This document shows, one piece after another, positions 5,517-13,548 of a DNA stretch of 15,213 bases (positions are counted from its first letter, which is position 1; the number at the start of each line of letters is the position of its first letter). Origin of the DNA: CAZSIA01 sp045126355 (GTDB lineage Bacteria > Bacillota_I > Bacilli_A > Acholeplasmatales > Anaeroplasmataceae); contig JBGVOE010000047.1 in assembly GCA_045126355.1 (NCBI GenBank), forward strand, positions 1 through 15,213, given 5' to 3'. The position numbers and the translations under genes were made by a program. Under the pieces are notes generated by a model that made no database searches, was not told where the DNA came from, and saw only the letters and a program-made list of their open reading frames with translations.

Positions 5517-5999
5517 TTAATTTTTCTTTATGATATACTTCATTGGAGTAAATCTTATACCATTAATTTCTTGTTCTTCACTTAACGGAATAAAACCTAA
5601 TGAAATATAAAAAGGTAGTCCATAAGGTGAAGAATTTAATGTTAATTCATTAAGTGATGGATTTTCATTTAACAAATCATTTACTAAATATTTAAAAATA
5701 GCTGTTGCAATTCCTTTTCTATGATACTCCTTTTTAGTAAATACCAAATTAATATGCGTCTTACTGCTACGCATACCAATTAATGCAACCATTTTATCGC
5801 CATCAAATGCTGCATATATTGGGCAAAGTCCTTTTTTTACATCATCAATAAAAGTAGGATTTTCAACAATATCTCTTTTAAAAGTATCAACACCCGCATC
5901 ACCATAATCAGGAGCTTCAAATTGCATAAATACTTCAAGTGCTAATTTCATAGCTTCTTCTACTTCATTACTAAATATTTTTCTTATAACAAAATTCAT
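5517..5999 (-). CDS. GNAT acetyltransferase
   Basis: 160 residues from the ATG at 5999, which lies 9 bases after GGAG. Two upstream in-frame ATGs (6005 and 6014) overlap or precede that ribosome binding site. Motif A is NLVFTKKEYHRKGIATAIFKYL, with R-K-G-I-A as the acetyl-CoA loop; motif B is LTLNSSPYGLPFYISLGF. The order and length fit a single-domain GNAT. It is the first gene of the accessory array in the direction of transcription, and a 200-base AT-rich region upstream must hold its promoter. Substrate unknown. Confidence 0.88.
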   Translation of the reverse strand: MNFVIRKIFSNEVEEAMKLALEVFMQFEAPDYGDAGVDTFKRDIVENPTFIDDVKKGLCPIYAAFDGDKMVALIGMRSSKTHINLVFTKKEYHRKGIATAIFKYLVNDLLNENPSLNELTLNSSPYGLPFYISLGFIPLSEEQEINGIRFTPMKYIIKKN

Positions 6000-6206
6000 A
6001 AATTTCATCTCCATTAAACTTATTTAAAAGAAACATTAAATACACCAACATCAAATATTTAAAAAGATATGTAATAGCACATTTGTTATTTTGACTTTTA
6101 CAGTAATTTTCATTATTTACTTAATGTTTGTAGTTTAATTTATATTTGTTCAAATATAGTTTAGTATATAAAAATATTTACATTAAATTTTCATTTTTCT
6201 CAAATA

Positions 6207-6641
6207 TTATCTAGACTTAGGCTCCCCATATTCGCGAACCATTGCCTCCATGGTGATAATCCATTGCTTACCATATTTCATTACATCGATTCCTTCTTGT
6301 AACTTACCATATGATATAGCTTTTCTTAATGTACTTTCATTCAGTCCCCAAATAATGGTAGCATCAGAGAGTGCAATTAAATTATCGAATGGTGTATTAA
6401 CTACTTCTCCATTATTAAATAATTCATCACACGATAAATCGATATCATCATTCCATGATACTCCATATCCACCAACATCTACAACGCACTCATAAAATAA
6501 TCCATCTTCTTTAAGTTCATTAAAGATATTAAATTTATTAAATAATGGTTTTACATCATATATTTTTGTAATACCTTCTGCAAAAATAACTACCAATTTA
6601 CAATCGTTTAATGCAATTACAGATTTAACTTTATGAAACAT
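6207..6641 (-). CDS. DUF2442 protein with C-terminal helix-turn-helix
   Basis: 144 residues. Residues 1-80 match the DUF2442 pattern: LNDCKLVVIFAEGITKIYDV, then FYECVVDVGGYGVSWNDDIDLSCDELF. Residues about 93-140 (WGLNESTLRKAISYGKLQEG, then GKQWIITMEAMVREYG) look like a helix-turn-helix DNA-binding tail of the excisionase/MerR-like type. A fusion of this kind suggests an autoregulator. DUF2442 genes are often found beside DUF4160 genes, and what looks like a DUF4160 stub lies just upstream here. The start ATG follows AGGAGAG. A 26-bp palindrome fills the promoter, and this protein is the obvious candidate to bind it, though that is inference. Its biological role is unknown. Confidence 0.8.
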   Translation of the reverse strand: MFHKVKSVIALNDCKLVVIFAEGITKIYDVKPLFNKFNIFNELKEDGLFYECVVDVGGYGVSWNDDIDLSCDELFNNGEVVNTPFDNLIALSDATIIWGLNESTLRKAISYGKLQEGIDVMKYGKQWIITMEAMVREYGEPKSR

Positions 6642-6652
6642 AAAAATCTCTC

Positions 6653-6769
6653 CTATTCTAATGGTGCTAATTGTTTAAAGTTTTGTGTTTTCCACATAAT
6701 TAATAATTCTTCTTTGTGAATACTCATCCATTCAAAAACTAATGAAGTAACTTTTTTGTAATTATCTAT
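6653..6769 (-). pseudogene. Truncated DUF4160-like C-terminus
   Basis: An open stretch of 38 codons before a TAG stop, ending WMSIHKEELLIMWKTQNFKQ and LAPLE. The W-x3-H-x-E-E-L-x3-W pattern and the ...I/L-x-PL ending match what I recall of the C-terminus of DUF4160 proteins. The frame is closed by a TAG directly upstream. The only in-frame ATGs lie within the last 25 codons and have no ribosome binding site, so the N-terminal half is missing. The promoter (6778-6806) lies directly before the stub, as if a deletion had joined promoter and gene tail. It ends 11 bases before the DUF2442 start. Confidence 0.6.
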
Positions 6770-6777
6770 CTATAATT

Positions 6778-6806
6778 ATTCTATCACGATATAGTGATAG
6801 AATCAA
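6778..6806 (-). promoter_or_regulatory. Promoter with 26-bp palindromic operator
   Basis: Minus strand -35 TTGATT (6801-6806), 17-bp spacer, -10 TAGAAT (6778-6783). A palindrome with 10-bp perfect arms, ATTCTATCAC and GTGATAGAAT, separated by GATATA, covers 6778-6803. It reaches from the -10 through the spacer into the -35. A dimeric repressor here would exclude polymerase. It drives the DUF4160 stub and the DUF2442-HTH gene. Confidence 0.75.
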
Positions 6807-6820
6807 GTTATTAGTAAAAC

Positions 6821-6860
6821 AAAAAAAGTTAATCCTCAAATACGAAAATTAACTTCTTTT
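6821..6860 (-). terminator. Terminator of the YwaF-type gene unit
   Basis: AAGTTAAT (6826-6833) pairs with ATTAACTT (6848-6855) around a 14-base loop. On the minus strand the stem is followed by TTTTTTT (6821-6827, overlapping the stem base). A T-rich run on the plus strand makes it weakly bidirectional. It separates the membrane-protein unit from the DUF2442 promoter. Confidence 0.65.
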
Positions 6861-6882
6861 ATTTGAAATATGAACATAAGTT

Positions 6883-7650
6883 TTATACATTCCTATTTCT
6901 TATTCTATTAAACCATCTGTTTCCTTTTGGATAAACAAATAACTCACATATGAAGAATAAACCAAAGTATAAGATCAATGCACATAACGCTATTATTGGA
7001 TATATTAAAAATGGAATAGCTGGGAATGGTGAATGAAGGATAAACATTGAATTAACTGAATTAGCTTCTTCAATAGATACTAACACTTCAAATATTTTAT
7101 TACAGTATATTCCTATTAAATACATCATCACAACAGCAATTATTATATGAACCATATTTTTAATTAAGTTTACCTTTATATGACCAAAAACAAAAATTAG
7201 TAATATATTGAATAATAAAGTAGCATGAGCAACTATACTTTTTGTTACTTCATAATCTTTAAGTGTTGGATTATTAATAAAATCAACATTCGCAAACATT
7301 CCAACTAATGTTGAAAAAATTCCAAACCAAAATAAGTAATCCGCTAAAAACATAGCCCCTTTAGATTCTTTATTTTTCATAATACCATATATCAAACATC
7401 CCCACATAACAACATTACATGGATATATTGGCAAAAGTAAATTTGGATTTTCTTTTAAATATTGTATTGTCGCACCATTAGTAATATTAAGATAAATAAA
7501 AGAACTATAGTGACATACAATAGTTAATATTGCTGATAATAATAAAACTAGATTTTTAGTTTTTTCTGTTTTTATATACTTTTTACAAAAAAACAGTCCA
7601 ATAGATATAATCAACAACAATATACAATTAAAAATAATTAATTTAACCAT
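6883..7650 (-). CDS. YwaF/TIGR02206-type integral membrane protein
   Basis: 255 residues from the ATG at 7650, placed 8 bases after GGGGGTG; the in-frame ATG at 7668 lies upstream of that site. About seven hydrophobic segments are visible. Family-typical features are a His in an early segment (TIVCHYSSFIY), a polar-cysteine motif (LLPIYPCNVVMWGCL), a His-containing segment (VAHATLLFNILLIFVFG) and a late loop (FILHSPFPAIPFLIYP). The family belongs to the TMEM164/YwaF group; its function in bacteria is unknown to me. It follows the small membrane protein by 55 bases with no terminator between, so it is probably co-transcribed with the HD gene. Confidence 0.8.
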   Translation of the reverse strand: MVKLIIFNCILLLIISIGLFFCKKYIKTEKTKNLVLLLSAILTIVCHYSSFIYLNITNGATIQYLKENPNLLLPIYPCNVVMWGCLIYGIMKNKESKGAMFLADYLFWFGIFSTLVGMFANVDFINNPTLKDYEVTKSIVAHATLLFNILLIFVFGHIKVNLIKNMVHIIIAVVMMYLIGIYCNKIFEVLVSIEEANSVNSMFILHSPFPAIPFLIYPIIALCALILYFGLFFICELFVYPKGNRWFNRIRNRNV

Positions 7651-7705
7651 ATCTAAACACCCCCACAATTATTAGTAAAAAAGAAATTTAAACAAACAAT
7701 TCAAA

Positions 7706-8140
7706 TTAAACTCTATTTTTAAACCATTTTTTCTTTTCAAAATATTTTTTGTTAAGAAGAAGTACTAATTCTTTATTTTTTTCTGGATTAGAAGTCTCTG
7801 TTAAAAAATCAATATATCCAGCTATCCTATATTTCTTATTATTATAGACTAATTCGATAGCGCCTTTTTCCGTAACTGATATTGATTTTATATTTTTAAC
7901 TTCAAATACATGTTTTAAAAAGCCATAATATTTTAATTCATTTTCATTAATATTAAATCCACAAGTATTAAGGAAATAACATAGGTATATAATGAAACCA
8001 CTCATCAAAATGATTAATATTAAACCTGAGATTTCAAAATTTACTATTATGGCATAAATAAAAATTGGAATAACTAATAAAGTAAAACACATTAGGATTC
8101 TTACAAATTTAGAAACGAAATATATTCTTTTATTTTCCAT
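7706..8140 (-). CDS. Small membrane protein with PH-like C-terminal part
   Basis: 144 residues from the ATG at 8140, ten bases after GGGG; more upstream starts would overlap the end of the HD gene. There are two adjacent membrane segments (about 12-34 and 37-60), then a soluble part, FNINENELKYYGFLKHVFEVKNI, with alternating hydrophobic residues typical of bacterial PH-like or YcxB/DUF-type domains. Function unknown. The stop of the HD gene lies just inside its leader, so translation is likely coupled. Confidence 0.65.
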   Translation of the reverse strand: MENKRIYFVSKFVRILMCFTLLVIPIFIYAIIVNFEISGLILIILMSGFIIYLCYFLNTCGFNINENELKYYGFLKHVFEVKNIKSISVTEKGAIELVYNNKKYRIAGYIDFLTETSNPEKNKELVLLLNKKYFEKKKWFKNRV

Positions 8141-8156
8141 AAAAACATTTCCCCTT

Positions 8157-8798
8157 TTATTTGATACCATCCCACTCTTCTAAGAACTGCTTAATATATT
8201 CTTTCATATATAACTCTCTTGAAATAGCTAATTCTTTGGCGGAAGGAGTATTCATTAACTCTTTTAAATTAAATAATTTTTCATAAAAATGATTGATAGT
8301 TGTTGATACATGGTTTCGATATTCTTCTTCATTCATATTTAAGTGAGGTTTAATATCAGGATCATACATCACTCTATTATGATTCCCTCCATAAGCAAAA
8401 GCTCTAGCAATACCAATAGCACCAAGCGCATCTAATCTATCTGCATCTTGGACAATTTTTGCTTCTAATGTTTTACCTGGGACTGTTTCTACTCCCTTAT
8501 AAGAAATTTCACAAATAATTTCACATATTAAATTAATAGTATCCTCATCAACATGATTTTCATTTAAGAAGCGTCTTGCGTTATCTTTATTCTTATTTGT
8601 ATTTGGTGATAACTTAATATCATCTACATCATGAAGCAGTGCGGCAAGTGAGACTATATACTTGTCCGCATTTTCTTTTTCCGCTATATGACATGCCATC
8701 TTATATACTCTAATAGTATGAAAATAGTCATGACCACTACATTCATTTTCAAAATATTTTTTTACAAATTCAATTGCATTTAAAACTACTTGCTTCAT
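8157..8798 (-). CDS. HD-domain phosphohydrolase, YedJ-like
   Basis: 213 residues from the ATG at 8798, placed after AAGGTGAT; the upstream in-frame GTG overlaps that site. HD-domain metal ligands are visible: His23 and His27 in SGHDYFHTIRVY, the HD pair in LLHDVDD (His56-Asp57), and the last Asp in IVQDADRLDALGAIGIARAFAYGG. That last string is typical of YedJ/YpgQ-like HD hydrolases, which cleave phosphate from nucleotides or related compounds using a divalent metal. The physiological substrate is not predictable. It has its own promoter (8825-8852) and begins a unit with the two membrane-protein genes below it. Confidence 0.88.
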   Translation of the reverse strand: MKQVVLNAIEFVKKYFENECSGHDYFHTIRVYKMACHIAEKENADKYIVSLAALLHDVDDIKLSPNTNKNKDNARRFLNENHVDEDTINLICEIICEISYKGVETVPGKTLEAKIVQDADRLDALGAIGIARAFAYGGNHNRVMYDPDIKPHLNMNEEEYRNHVSTTINHFYEKLFNLKELMNTPSAKELAISRELYMKEYIKQFLEEWDGIK

Positions 8799-8824
8799 AA
8801 GTATCACCTTTTTTCTTTATTTAT

Positions 8825-8852
8825 ATTTTAACATATATAAATTATAAACCAA
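8825..8852 (-). promoter_or_regulatory. Promoter of the HD gene unit
   Basis: Minus strand -35 TTGGTT (8847-8852), 16-bp spacer, -10 TAAAAT (8825-8830), 27 bases upstream of the HD start. It follows the terminator at 8901-8925, which supports a new transcription unit. Confidence 0.5.
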
Positions 8853-8900
8853 TAATTTTCTCATTTATATATATTTTATCTTTTGTATTAATTGAAAATA

Positions 8901-8925
8901 AAAACGGCTTTAATTAGCCGTTATT
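8901..8925 (-). terminator. Terminator overlapping the zinc-ribbon gene stop
   Basis: Minus-strand AACGGCT-AATTA-AGCCGTT followed by TTTATTTTC. The TAA stop of the zinc-ribbon gene (8914-8916) lies inside the loop and stem, so the last two codons are part of the hairpin. Confidence 0.8.
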
Positions 8926-9243
8926 TTTTCTTTCATATCCACAAACAAAGCAAAACTCTCCATCATAAGGATTACGACATTTTGGACATAATATTTTAGT
9001 TTTAGTATTTTTAGTTACATTCTTTTCTTCTTTTACTTCTTTTTCAATATAGATAAGTTTTTTATTAAGATACTTCATTAAAACAAATATAAAGAATGTT
9101 AGTAGTATCATAGCGATAATTACTATAATATTAACTATCATATTAGGGCTTAATGATATTACTAATACACCTGTAAATACTACAAACATCATTGCGATTA
9201 ATAGTAATAAAATTAATAATTGATTTTTTATATTTTGCTTCAT
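8914..9243 (-). CDS. Small membrane protein with C-terminal zinc ribbon
   Basis: 109 residues. Two hydrophobic segments (about 8-30 and 35-57) form a hairpin, followed by a charged linker (KEVKEEKNVTKNTKTK) and a C-terminal zinc ribbon with C86-P-K-C89 and C98-F-V-C101-G. The ribbon should face the cytoplasm. No known family beyond the zinc ribbon is recognised. It starts 5 bases after the ABC-F stop, with GGATAG serving both as ribosome binding site and stop, so it is translationally coupled to ABC-F. Confidence 0.75.
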   Translation of the reverse strand: MKQNIKNQLLILLLLIAMMFVVFTGVLVISLSPNMIVNIIVIIAMILLTFFIFVLMKYLNKKLIYIEKEVKEEKNVTKNTKTKILCPKCRNPYDGEFCFVCGYERKNNG

Positions 9244-9248
9244 TTTTA

Positions 9249-10826
9249 CTATCCTTCTATTAATTCCATAAATTCATCATAAGCCATTTCTTTATCAACA
9301 ACCTTACTACCGTTAATATAAATATAACGGTTAGCTACTGTATCTAATAGTTCGGCGTCATGTGAAGTAAATAAAATATTTCCTTTAAAGAATGACATAC
9401 CTTCGTTTAAAGCAGTAATTGATTCAAGGTCTAAATGGTTAGTTGGATCTTCTAATACTAATACGTTTGGTCCTTCTAACATAAGTTTAGCGAATAAACA
9501 TCTTACCTTTTCCCCACCGCTTAATACATTTGCTTTTTTAAGTGATTCTTCTCCACTAAACAACATTCTTCCTAACCATCCACGAATAAATGATTCAGCT
9601 TGTTCGTTTGGTGAGAATTGTCTTAACCAATCTACTAATGAAATATCTTTATTGAAGTATTCACTATTTTCTTGGAATAAATATCCTGTTTGAGTTGTAA
9701 CTCCCCATTTAACAGTTCCGCTATCAGCTTCTTCTCTTCCAGCTAAAATATTAAATAGAGTAGTTGTTACTAAAGTATTATCACTAATAAAGGCAATCTT
9801 ATCATTTTTCTTAACTACAAAGCTTAAATTTTCAAAGTAAGGTTTTTTAGTAAGATTAGTTACAAATAAAATATCATTTCCTACTTCTCTATTTGCTTTA
9901 AATCCCATAAATGGATATCTTCTATTAGAAGGCTCGATATTTGTTACTTCAATTTTTTCTAATAATTTCTTTCTACTTGTAGCTTGTTTACTTTTTGAAA
10001 GGTTCGCACTAAATCTAGCAATGAACTCTTGTAATTCTTTAATTTTTTGTTCTGCTTTTTTATTTTGGTCCTTTGCTTGTTTAAGTGCTAATTGACTTGA
10101 TTGATACCAGAAATCGTAGTTACCAACATACATATTAATTTTGCCAAAGTCAACGTCACAGATATGTGTACAAACATTATTTAAAAAGTGACGGTCATGT
10201 GATACTACTAAAACTGTATTTTCAAAATTAGCAATAAAGTTTTCTAACCATCTAGCTGCTTTTGCATCTAGGTTATTTGTAGGTTCGTCTAAAAGAAGGA
10301 TATCAGGGTTACCAAATAATGCTTGGGCTAATAGAACTTTAACTTTAATTTTAGAGTCTAATTCTCCCATTAACATATAATGATACTCACTACCTACTCC
10401 TAAACCATTAAGCAGTGTCTCAGCATCCGCTTCTGCATTCCATCCATCAAGTTCAACAAACTCACCTTCAAGTTCAGCTAATCTTTCACCATCAGCTTCC
10501 GTAAATTCTGTCATGTTGTAATATACTTCTTTTTCATCGATGATTTCAATTAATCTTTTATGTCCTGATAAAACTGTTCTCATTACTGTTTCATTATCGT
10601 AGGCATTTTGATTTTGTTTTAAGATACTCATTCTTTCATTTGGTCCAATAATAACTTGACCACTTGTCGATTCAATTTCACCGCTTAATAATTTTAAGAA
10701 AGTACTTTTACCAGCACCATTTGCGCCAATAACTCCATAACAATTTCCTTTACTAAATTGTAAATCGACATGTTCAAATAATTTTCTTGAACCGTATTGT
10801 AATCCTAAATTAATTGTTTTTAACAT
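9249..10826 (-). CDS. ABC-F family ATPase (YbiT/YkpA-like) with degenerate second site
   Basis: 525 residues with two nucleotide-binding domains joined by the ABC-F linker (about 240-300, charged KQAKDQNKKAEQKIKELQEF), and no membrane domain. Such proteins act on the ribosome. Domain 1 has Walker A GANGAGKST (34-42), Walker B DILLLDEPTNNLD (175-187) and SHDRH. Its signature is replaced by GELDSKIKVKVLLAQ, as in the YbiT/YkpA subgroup. Domain 2 keeps LSGGEK (435-440) but has ISDNTLVTTT (347-356) where Walker A should be, without the Lys. Its Walker B reads LVLEDPTNHLD, with E459-D460 in the reverse of the usual D-E order. Site 2 is therefore probably poor at hydrolysis. The gene follows glnS across a hairpin terminator that abuts its Shine-Dalgarno. 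Confidence 0.9.
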   Translation of the reverse strand: MLKTINLGLQYGSRKLFEHVDLQFSKGNCYGVIGANGAGKSTFLKLLSGEIESTSGQVIIGPNERMSILKQNQNAYDNETVMRTVLSGHKRLIEIIDEKEVYYNMTEFTEADGERLAELEGEFVELDGWNAEADAETLLNGLGVGSEYHYMLMGELDSKIKVKVLLAQALFGNPDILLLDEPTNNLDAKAARWLENFIANFENTVLVVSHDRHFLNNVCTHICDVDFGKINMYVGNYDFWYQSSQLALKQAKDQNKKAEQKIKELQEFIARFSANLSKSKQATSRKKLLEKIEVTNIEPSNRRYPFMGFKANREVGNDILFVTNLTKKPYFENLSFVVKKNDKIAFISDNTLVTTTLFNILAGREEADSGTVKWGVTTQTGYLFQENSEYFNKDISLVDWLRQFSPNEQAESFIRGWLGRMLFSGEESLKKANVLSGGEKVRCLFAKLMLEGPNVLVLEDPTNHLDLESITALNEGMSFFKGNILFTSHDAELLDTVANRYIYINGSKVVDKEMAYDEFMELIEG

Positions 10827-10842
10827 TATACTTACACTCCTT

Positions 10843-10867
10843 AAAAAATACCGTCTTTAGGCGGCAT
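10843..10867 (-). terminator. Hairpin terminator or attenuator between glnS and ABC-F
   Basis: Minus-strand stem AUGCCGCC-UAAA-GACGGUAU (one mismatch, one G-U) followed by UUUUUU. The AAGGAG ribosome binding site of the ABC-F gene follows the U-tract immediately (10835-10842). No promoter is seen between hairpin and gene, so ABC-F expression may depend on read-through from glnS. Confidence 0.7.
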
Positions 10868-10881
10868 TTTCTTTTTTTATA

Positions 10882-12531
10882 TTATTTATTAAATGAAGAT
10901 TTAAGTGCACATGTTTGGTTAAATACTAAGTGTTCTTTTGTAGATTCTTTATCTGTAGTATAGTAACCAAGACGTACAAATTGATAATGATCTAGTGGGT
11001 TTGTTGTACCTAAGGCTTCTTCAACGAAACCTTCATATTTAGTCCAACTATTTTCATTAAGTTTTTCAAATAAATCTAAATCATCATATTCAGGACCTTC
11101 ATTAATTAAAGGTTCAAAAATATTAAATGTTGTAGGAATTGCGTGTGATGCTTCTACGAAATGAATTGTACCATTTGGTTTTCTTTCATCAAATCCACTA
11201 CCTGATTTAGTAGCTGGATCATAAGTACAGTGAAGTTCAATAATTTCACCATTTTCATCTTTAATAACTTCATTACATTTGATGAAATATGCATGCATTA
11301 ATCTTACTTCTAAACCTAATGATAATCTCTTCCATTTTTTATTTGGTTTTTCTTCTAAGAAGTCATCTTTTTCAATATATACAACTCTTCCAAATGGAAT
11401 TTTTCTACTTCCCATTGCTTCATTTTCTGCGTTGTTTTCAGCGTCAACATATTCAACTTCACCTTCAGGATAGTTAGTAATAACTACTTTAAGTGGATTA
11501 ACTACTGCCATCATACGAGCTGATTTTAATTTTAAATCTTCACGTAAGAAGTGTTCTAACATTTCGTAGTTAGTAGTTGAATTTGTTCTTGATAAACCTG
11601 TATCTAAAATGAATCCTTTAATAGCTTCTGGAGTAAATCCTCTTCTGCGTAGTCCTACTAATGTAGATAGACGAGGGTCGTCATATCCAACTACTTTACC
11701 TGAGTCAACTAATTGACGTAGGTAACGTTTAGACATAATCATACCATTAATATTTAATCTACCAAATTCATATTGATGAGATACATGTTCTACATCACAG
11801 TTTTCAAGTACCCAATCGTATAAAATTCTGTGGTTATCATATTCAATAGAACAACATGAATGTGTGATACCTTCAAATGAATCTTGTAGTGGATGAGCGA
11901 AGTCATACATTGGGTAGATACACCATTTACTTCCTTGACGGTGATGTTCTACATGTAAGATACGATATAATACAGGGTCACGCATGTTTAAATTTGGATG
12001 AGCCATATCAATTTTAGCTCTTAATACTTTTTCTCCATCTTTAAATTCACCATTACGCATTCTTTCGAATAAATCTAAGTTTTCTTCCACGCTACGATTA
12101 CGGTATGGTGAATCAATACCTGGTTTTTCGTATGTTCCACGGTATTCAGTCATTTGTTCTTTAGTTAAGTCACAAACGTAAGCTAAGCCTTTCTTAATTA
12201 ATAAAACAGCTTTTTCATAAGTAGCTTCAAAGTAGTCACTACCAAAGAATACATTTTGTGGTTCATATCCTAACCAAGCTAGGTTTTCGATAATACCATC
12301 TACAAATTCTTGTCCTTCTTTAACTGGGTTTGTATCATCAAAACGAAGATTTGTATATCCACCAAAGCTTTTTGCTAATTCAAAGTTTGTGATAATAGCA
12401 CGAGCGTGTCCGATATGTAAATACGCATTTGGTTCTGGTGGGAAACGTGTAATAATCTCATTTACTTTTCCACTTTCTAAATCTTCTTTCATTATTGTTT
12501 TTATAAAATTACTTACTTCAATATTTTCCAT
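10882..12531 (-). CDS. glnS: Glutaminyl-tRNA synthetase
   Basis: 549 residues, a normal bacterial length for GlnRS, which charges tRNA-Gln with glutamine in the cytoplasm. The class I signature RFPPEPNAYLHIGHARA puts HIGH at 39-42, and the KMSKS counterpart is MIMSKRYL (264-271). Diagnostic GlnRS segments include NLRFDDTNPVKE (61-72) and YDFAHPLQDSFEGITHS (208-224). The C-terminal half has the two beta-barrels of the anticodon-binding domain. Having GlnRS suggests direct charging rather than sole reliance on the GatCAB transamidation route usual in Bacillota. It starts after AGGAGG, 15 bases from the tsaD stop, so it belongs to the t6A operon. Confidence 0.97.
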   Translation of the reverse strand: MENIEVSNFIKTIMKEDLESGKVNEIITRFPPEPNAYLHIGHARAIITNFELAKSFGGYTNLRFDDTNPVKEGQEFVDGIIENLAWLGYEPQNVFFGSDYFEATYEKAVLLIKKGLAYVCDLTKEQMTEYRGTYEKPGIDSPYRNRSVEENLDLFERMRNGEFKDGEKVLRAKIDMAHPNLNMRDPVLYRILHVEHHRQGSKWCIYPMYDFAHPLQDSFEGITHSCCSIEYDNHRILYDWVLENCDVEHVSHQYEFGRLNINGMIMSKRYLRQLVDSGKVVGYDDPRLSTLVGLRRRGFTPEAIKGFILDTGLSRTNSTTNYEMLEHFLREDLKLKSARMMAVVNPLKVVITNYPEGEVEYVDAENNAENEAMGSRKIPFGRVVYIEKDDFLEEKPNKKWKRLSLGLEVRLMHAYFIKCNEVIKDENGEIIELHCTYDPATKSGSGFDERKPNGTIHFVEASHAIPTTFNIFEPLINEGPEYDDLDLFEKLNENSWTKYEGFVEEALGTTNPLDHYQFVRLGYYTTDKESTKEHLVFNQTCALKSSFNK

Positions 12532-12546
12532 AATATTTTTTTCCTC

Positions 12547-13542
12547 CTATAGCTCTAAATCAGCTAAACCATTTATATCTAATTTTCTAGTTTCATTAAA
12601 TGTTTTATGTTGATAATATCCCGCAGCGGCAATCATTGCGGCATTATCAGTACAATATTTAAATGGTGGTATTGAAACTTCAATATTAGTATCAACAAAA
12701 GCCTTAATGATTTCTTCACGTAACGCTTTATTAGCACTAACACCACCAGCGATAATTACTTGTTTAACATTATATTCTAATGCAGCCTTTTTTGTTTTAT
12801 AAACTAATGTTTCAACAACACTAGACTGGAATGAGGCGCATAAATTATTAAAGTCTGGCTCTTCGCCACGCTGTTTTAAATTATGTACTAAATTAATAAC
12901 TGCACTCTTAAGTCCTGAAAAACTAAAGTTATAATCTGCTGTATTTTTCATAACTCTAGGTAAGTTATACTCATCTTTACCTAAGTGAGCTAGTCTATCT
13001 ACATTTGGTCCACCTGGATAAGGTAAGCCACAAACACGTGCTACTTTATCATAAGCTTCACCAACAGCATCATCTAATGTCTGGCCAATGATTTCAAAAT
13101 CGAAATGATCTTTCATTAAAATAAGTTCTGTATTTCCACCACTAACTAAAAGTGCAAGAAGTGGGAACTTCATTTCACCTTCAATTTGGTTAGCATAAAT
13201 ATGTCCAGCTAAATGATTTACACCAATAATTGGAATATCATACATCATAGCAAATGTTTTAGCAGCTGTAATTCCAACTAAAAGTGATCCAATTAAACCT
13301 GGCCCTTCTGTTACAGCGACTAATGAAATGTCCTTAGGCTCTACATTAGCTAATTCTAATGCTTCCTTAAAAACAATACTAACATTTCTTACGTGGTGAC
13401 GTGAAGCTACCTCAGGTACTACACCACCAAATTCTTTATGTATATCAATCTGCGATAAAACCACATTACTTAACATTTTATTACCATCATATATAGCAAC
13501 ACTTGTTTCATCACAACTAGATTCAACACCTAACACTAGCAT
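12547..13542 (-). CDS. tsaD: tRNA threonylcarbamoyltransferase TsaD
   Basis: 331 residues from the ATG at 13542; a GTG lies one codon upstream, closer to GGGGTGAG. TsaD transfers the threonylcarbamoyl group from threonylcarbamoyl-AMP to A37 of tRNAs that read ANN codons. It shows the ASKHA fold start MLVLGVESSCDETSVAIY, the metal-binding HLAGH (110-114), LLVSGGNTEL (131-140), DDAVGEAYDKVAR and FSFSGLKSA. Family length and motifs are complete. It acts with TsaB and TsaE, both encoded just upstream. The rimI stop overlaps its ribosome binding site, which indicates coupled translation. Confidence 0.98.
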   Translation of the reverse strand: MLVLGVESSCDETSVAIYDGNKMLSNVVLSQIDIHKEFGGVVPEVASRHHVRNVSIVFKEALELANVEPKDISLVAVTEGPGLIGSLLVGITAAKTFAMMYDIPIIGVNHLAGHIYANQIEGEMKFPLLALLVSGGNTELILMKDHFDFEIIGQTLDDAVGEAYDKVARVCGLPYPGGPNVDRLAHLGKDEYNLPRVMKNTADYNFSFSGLKSAVINLVHNLKQRGEEPDFNNLCASFQSSVVETLVYKTKKAALEYNVKQVIIAGGVSANKALREEIIKAFVDTNIEVSIPPFKYCTDNAAMIAAAGYYQHKTFNETRKLDINGLADLEL

Positions 13543-13548
13543 CACAAC

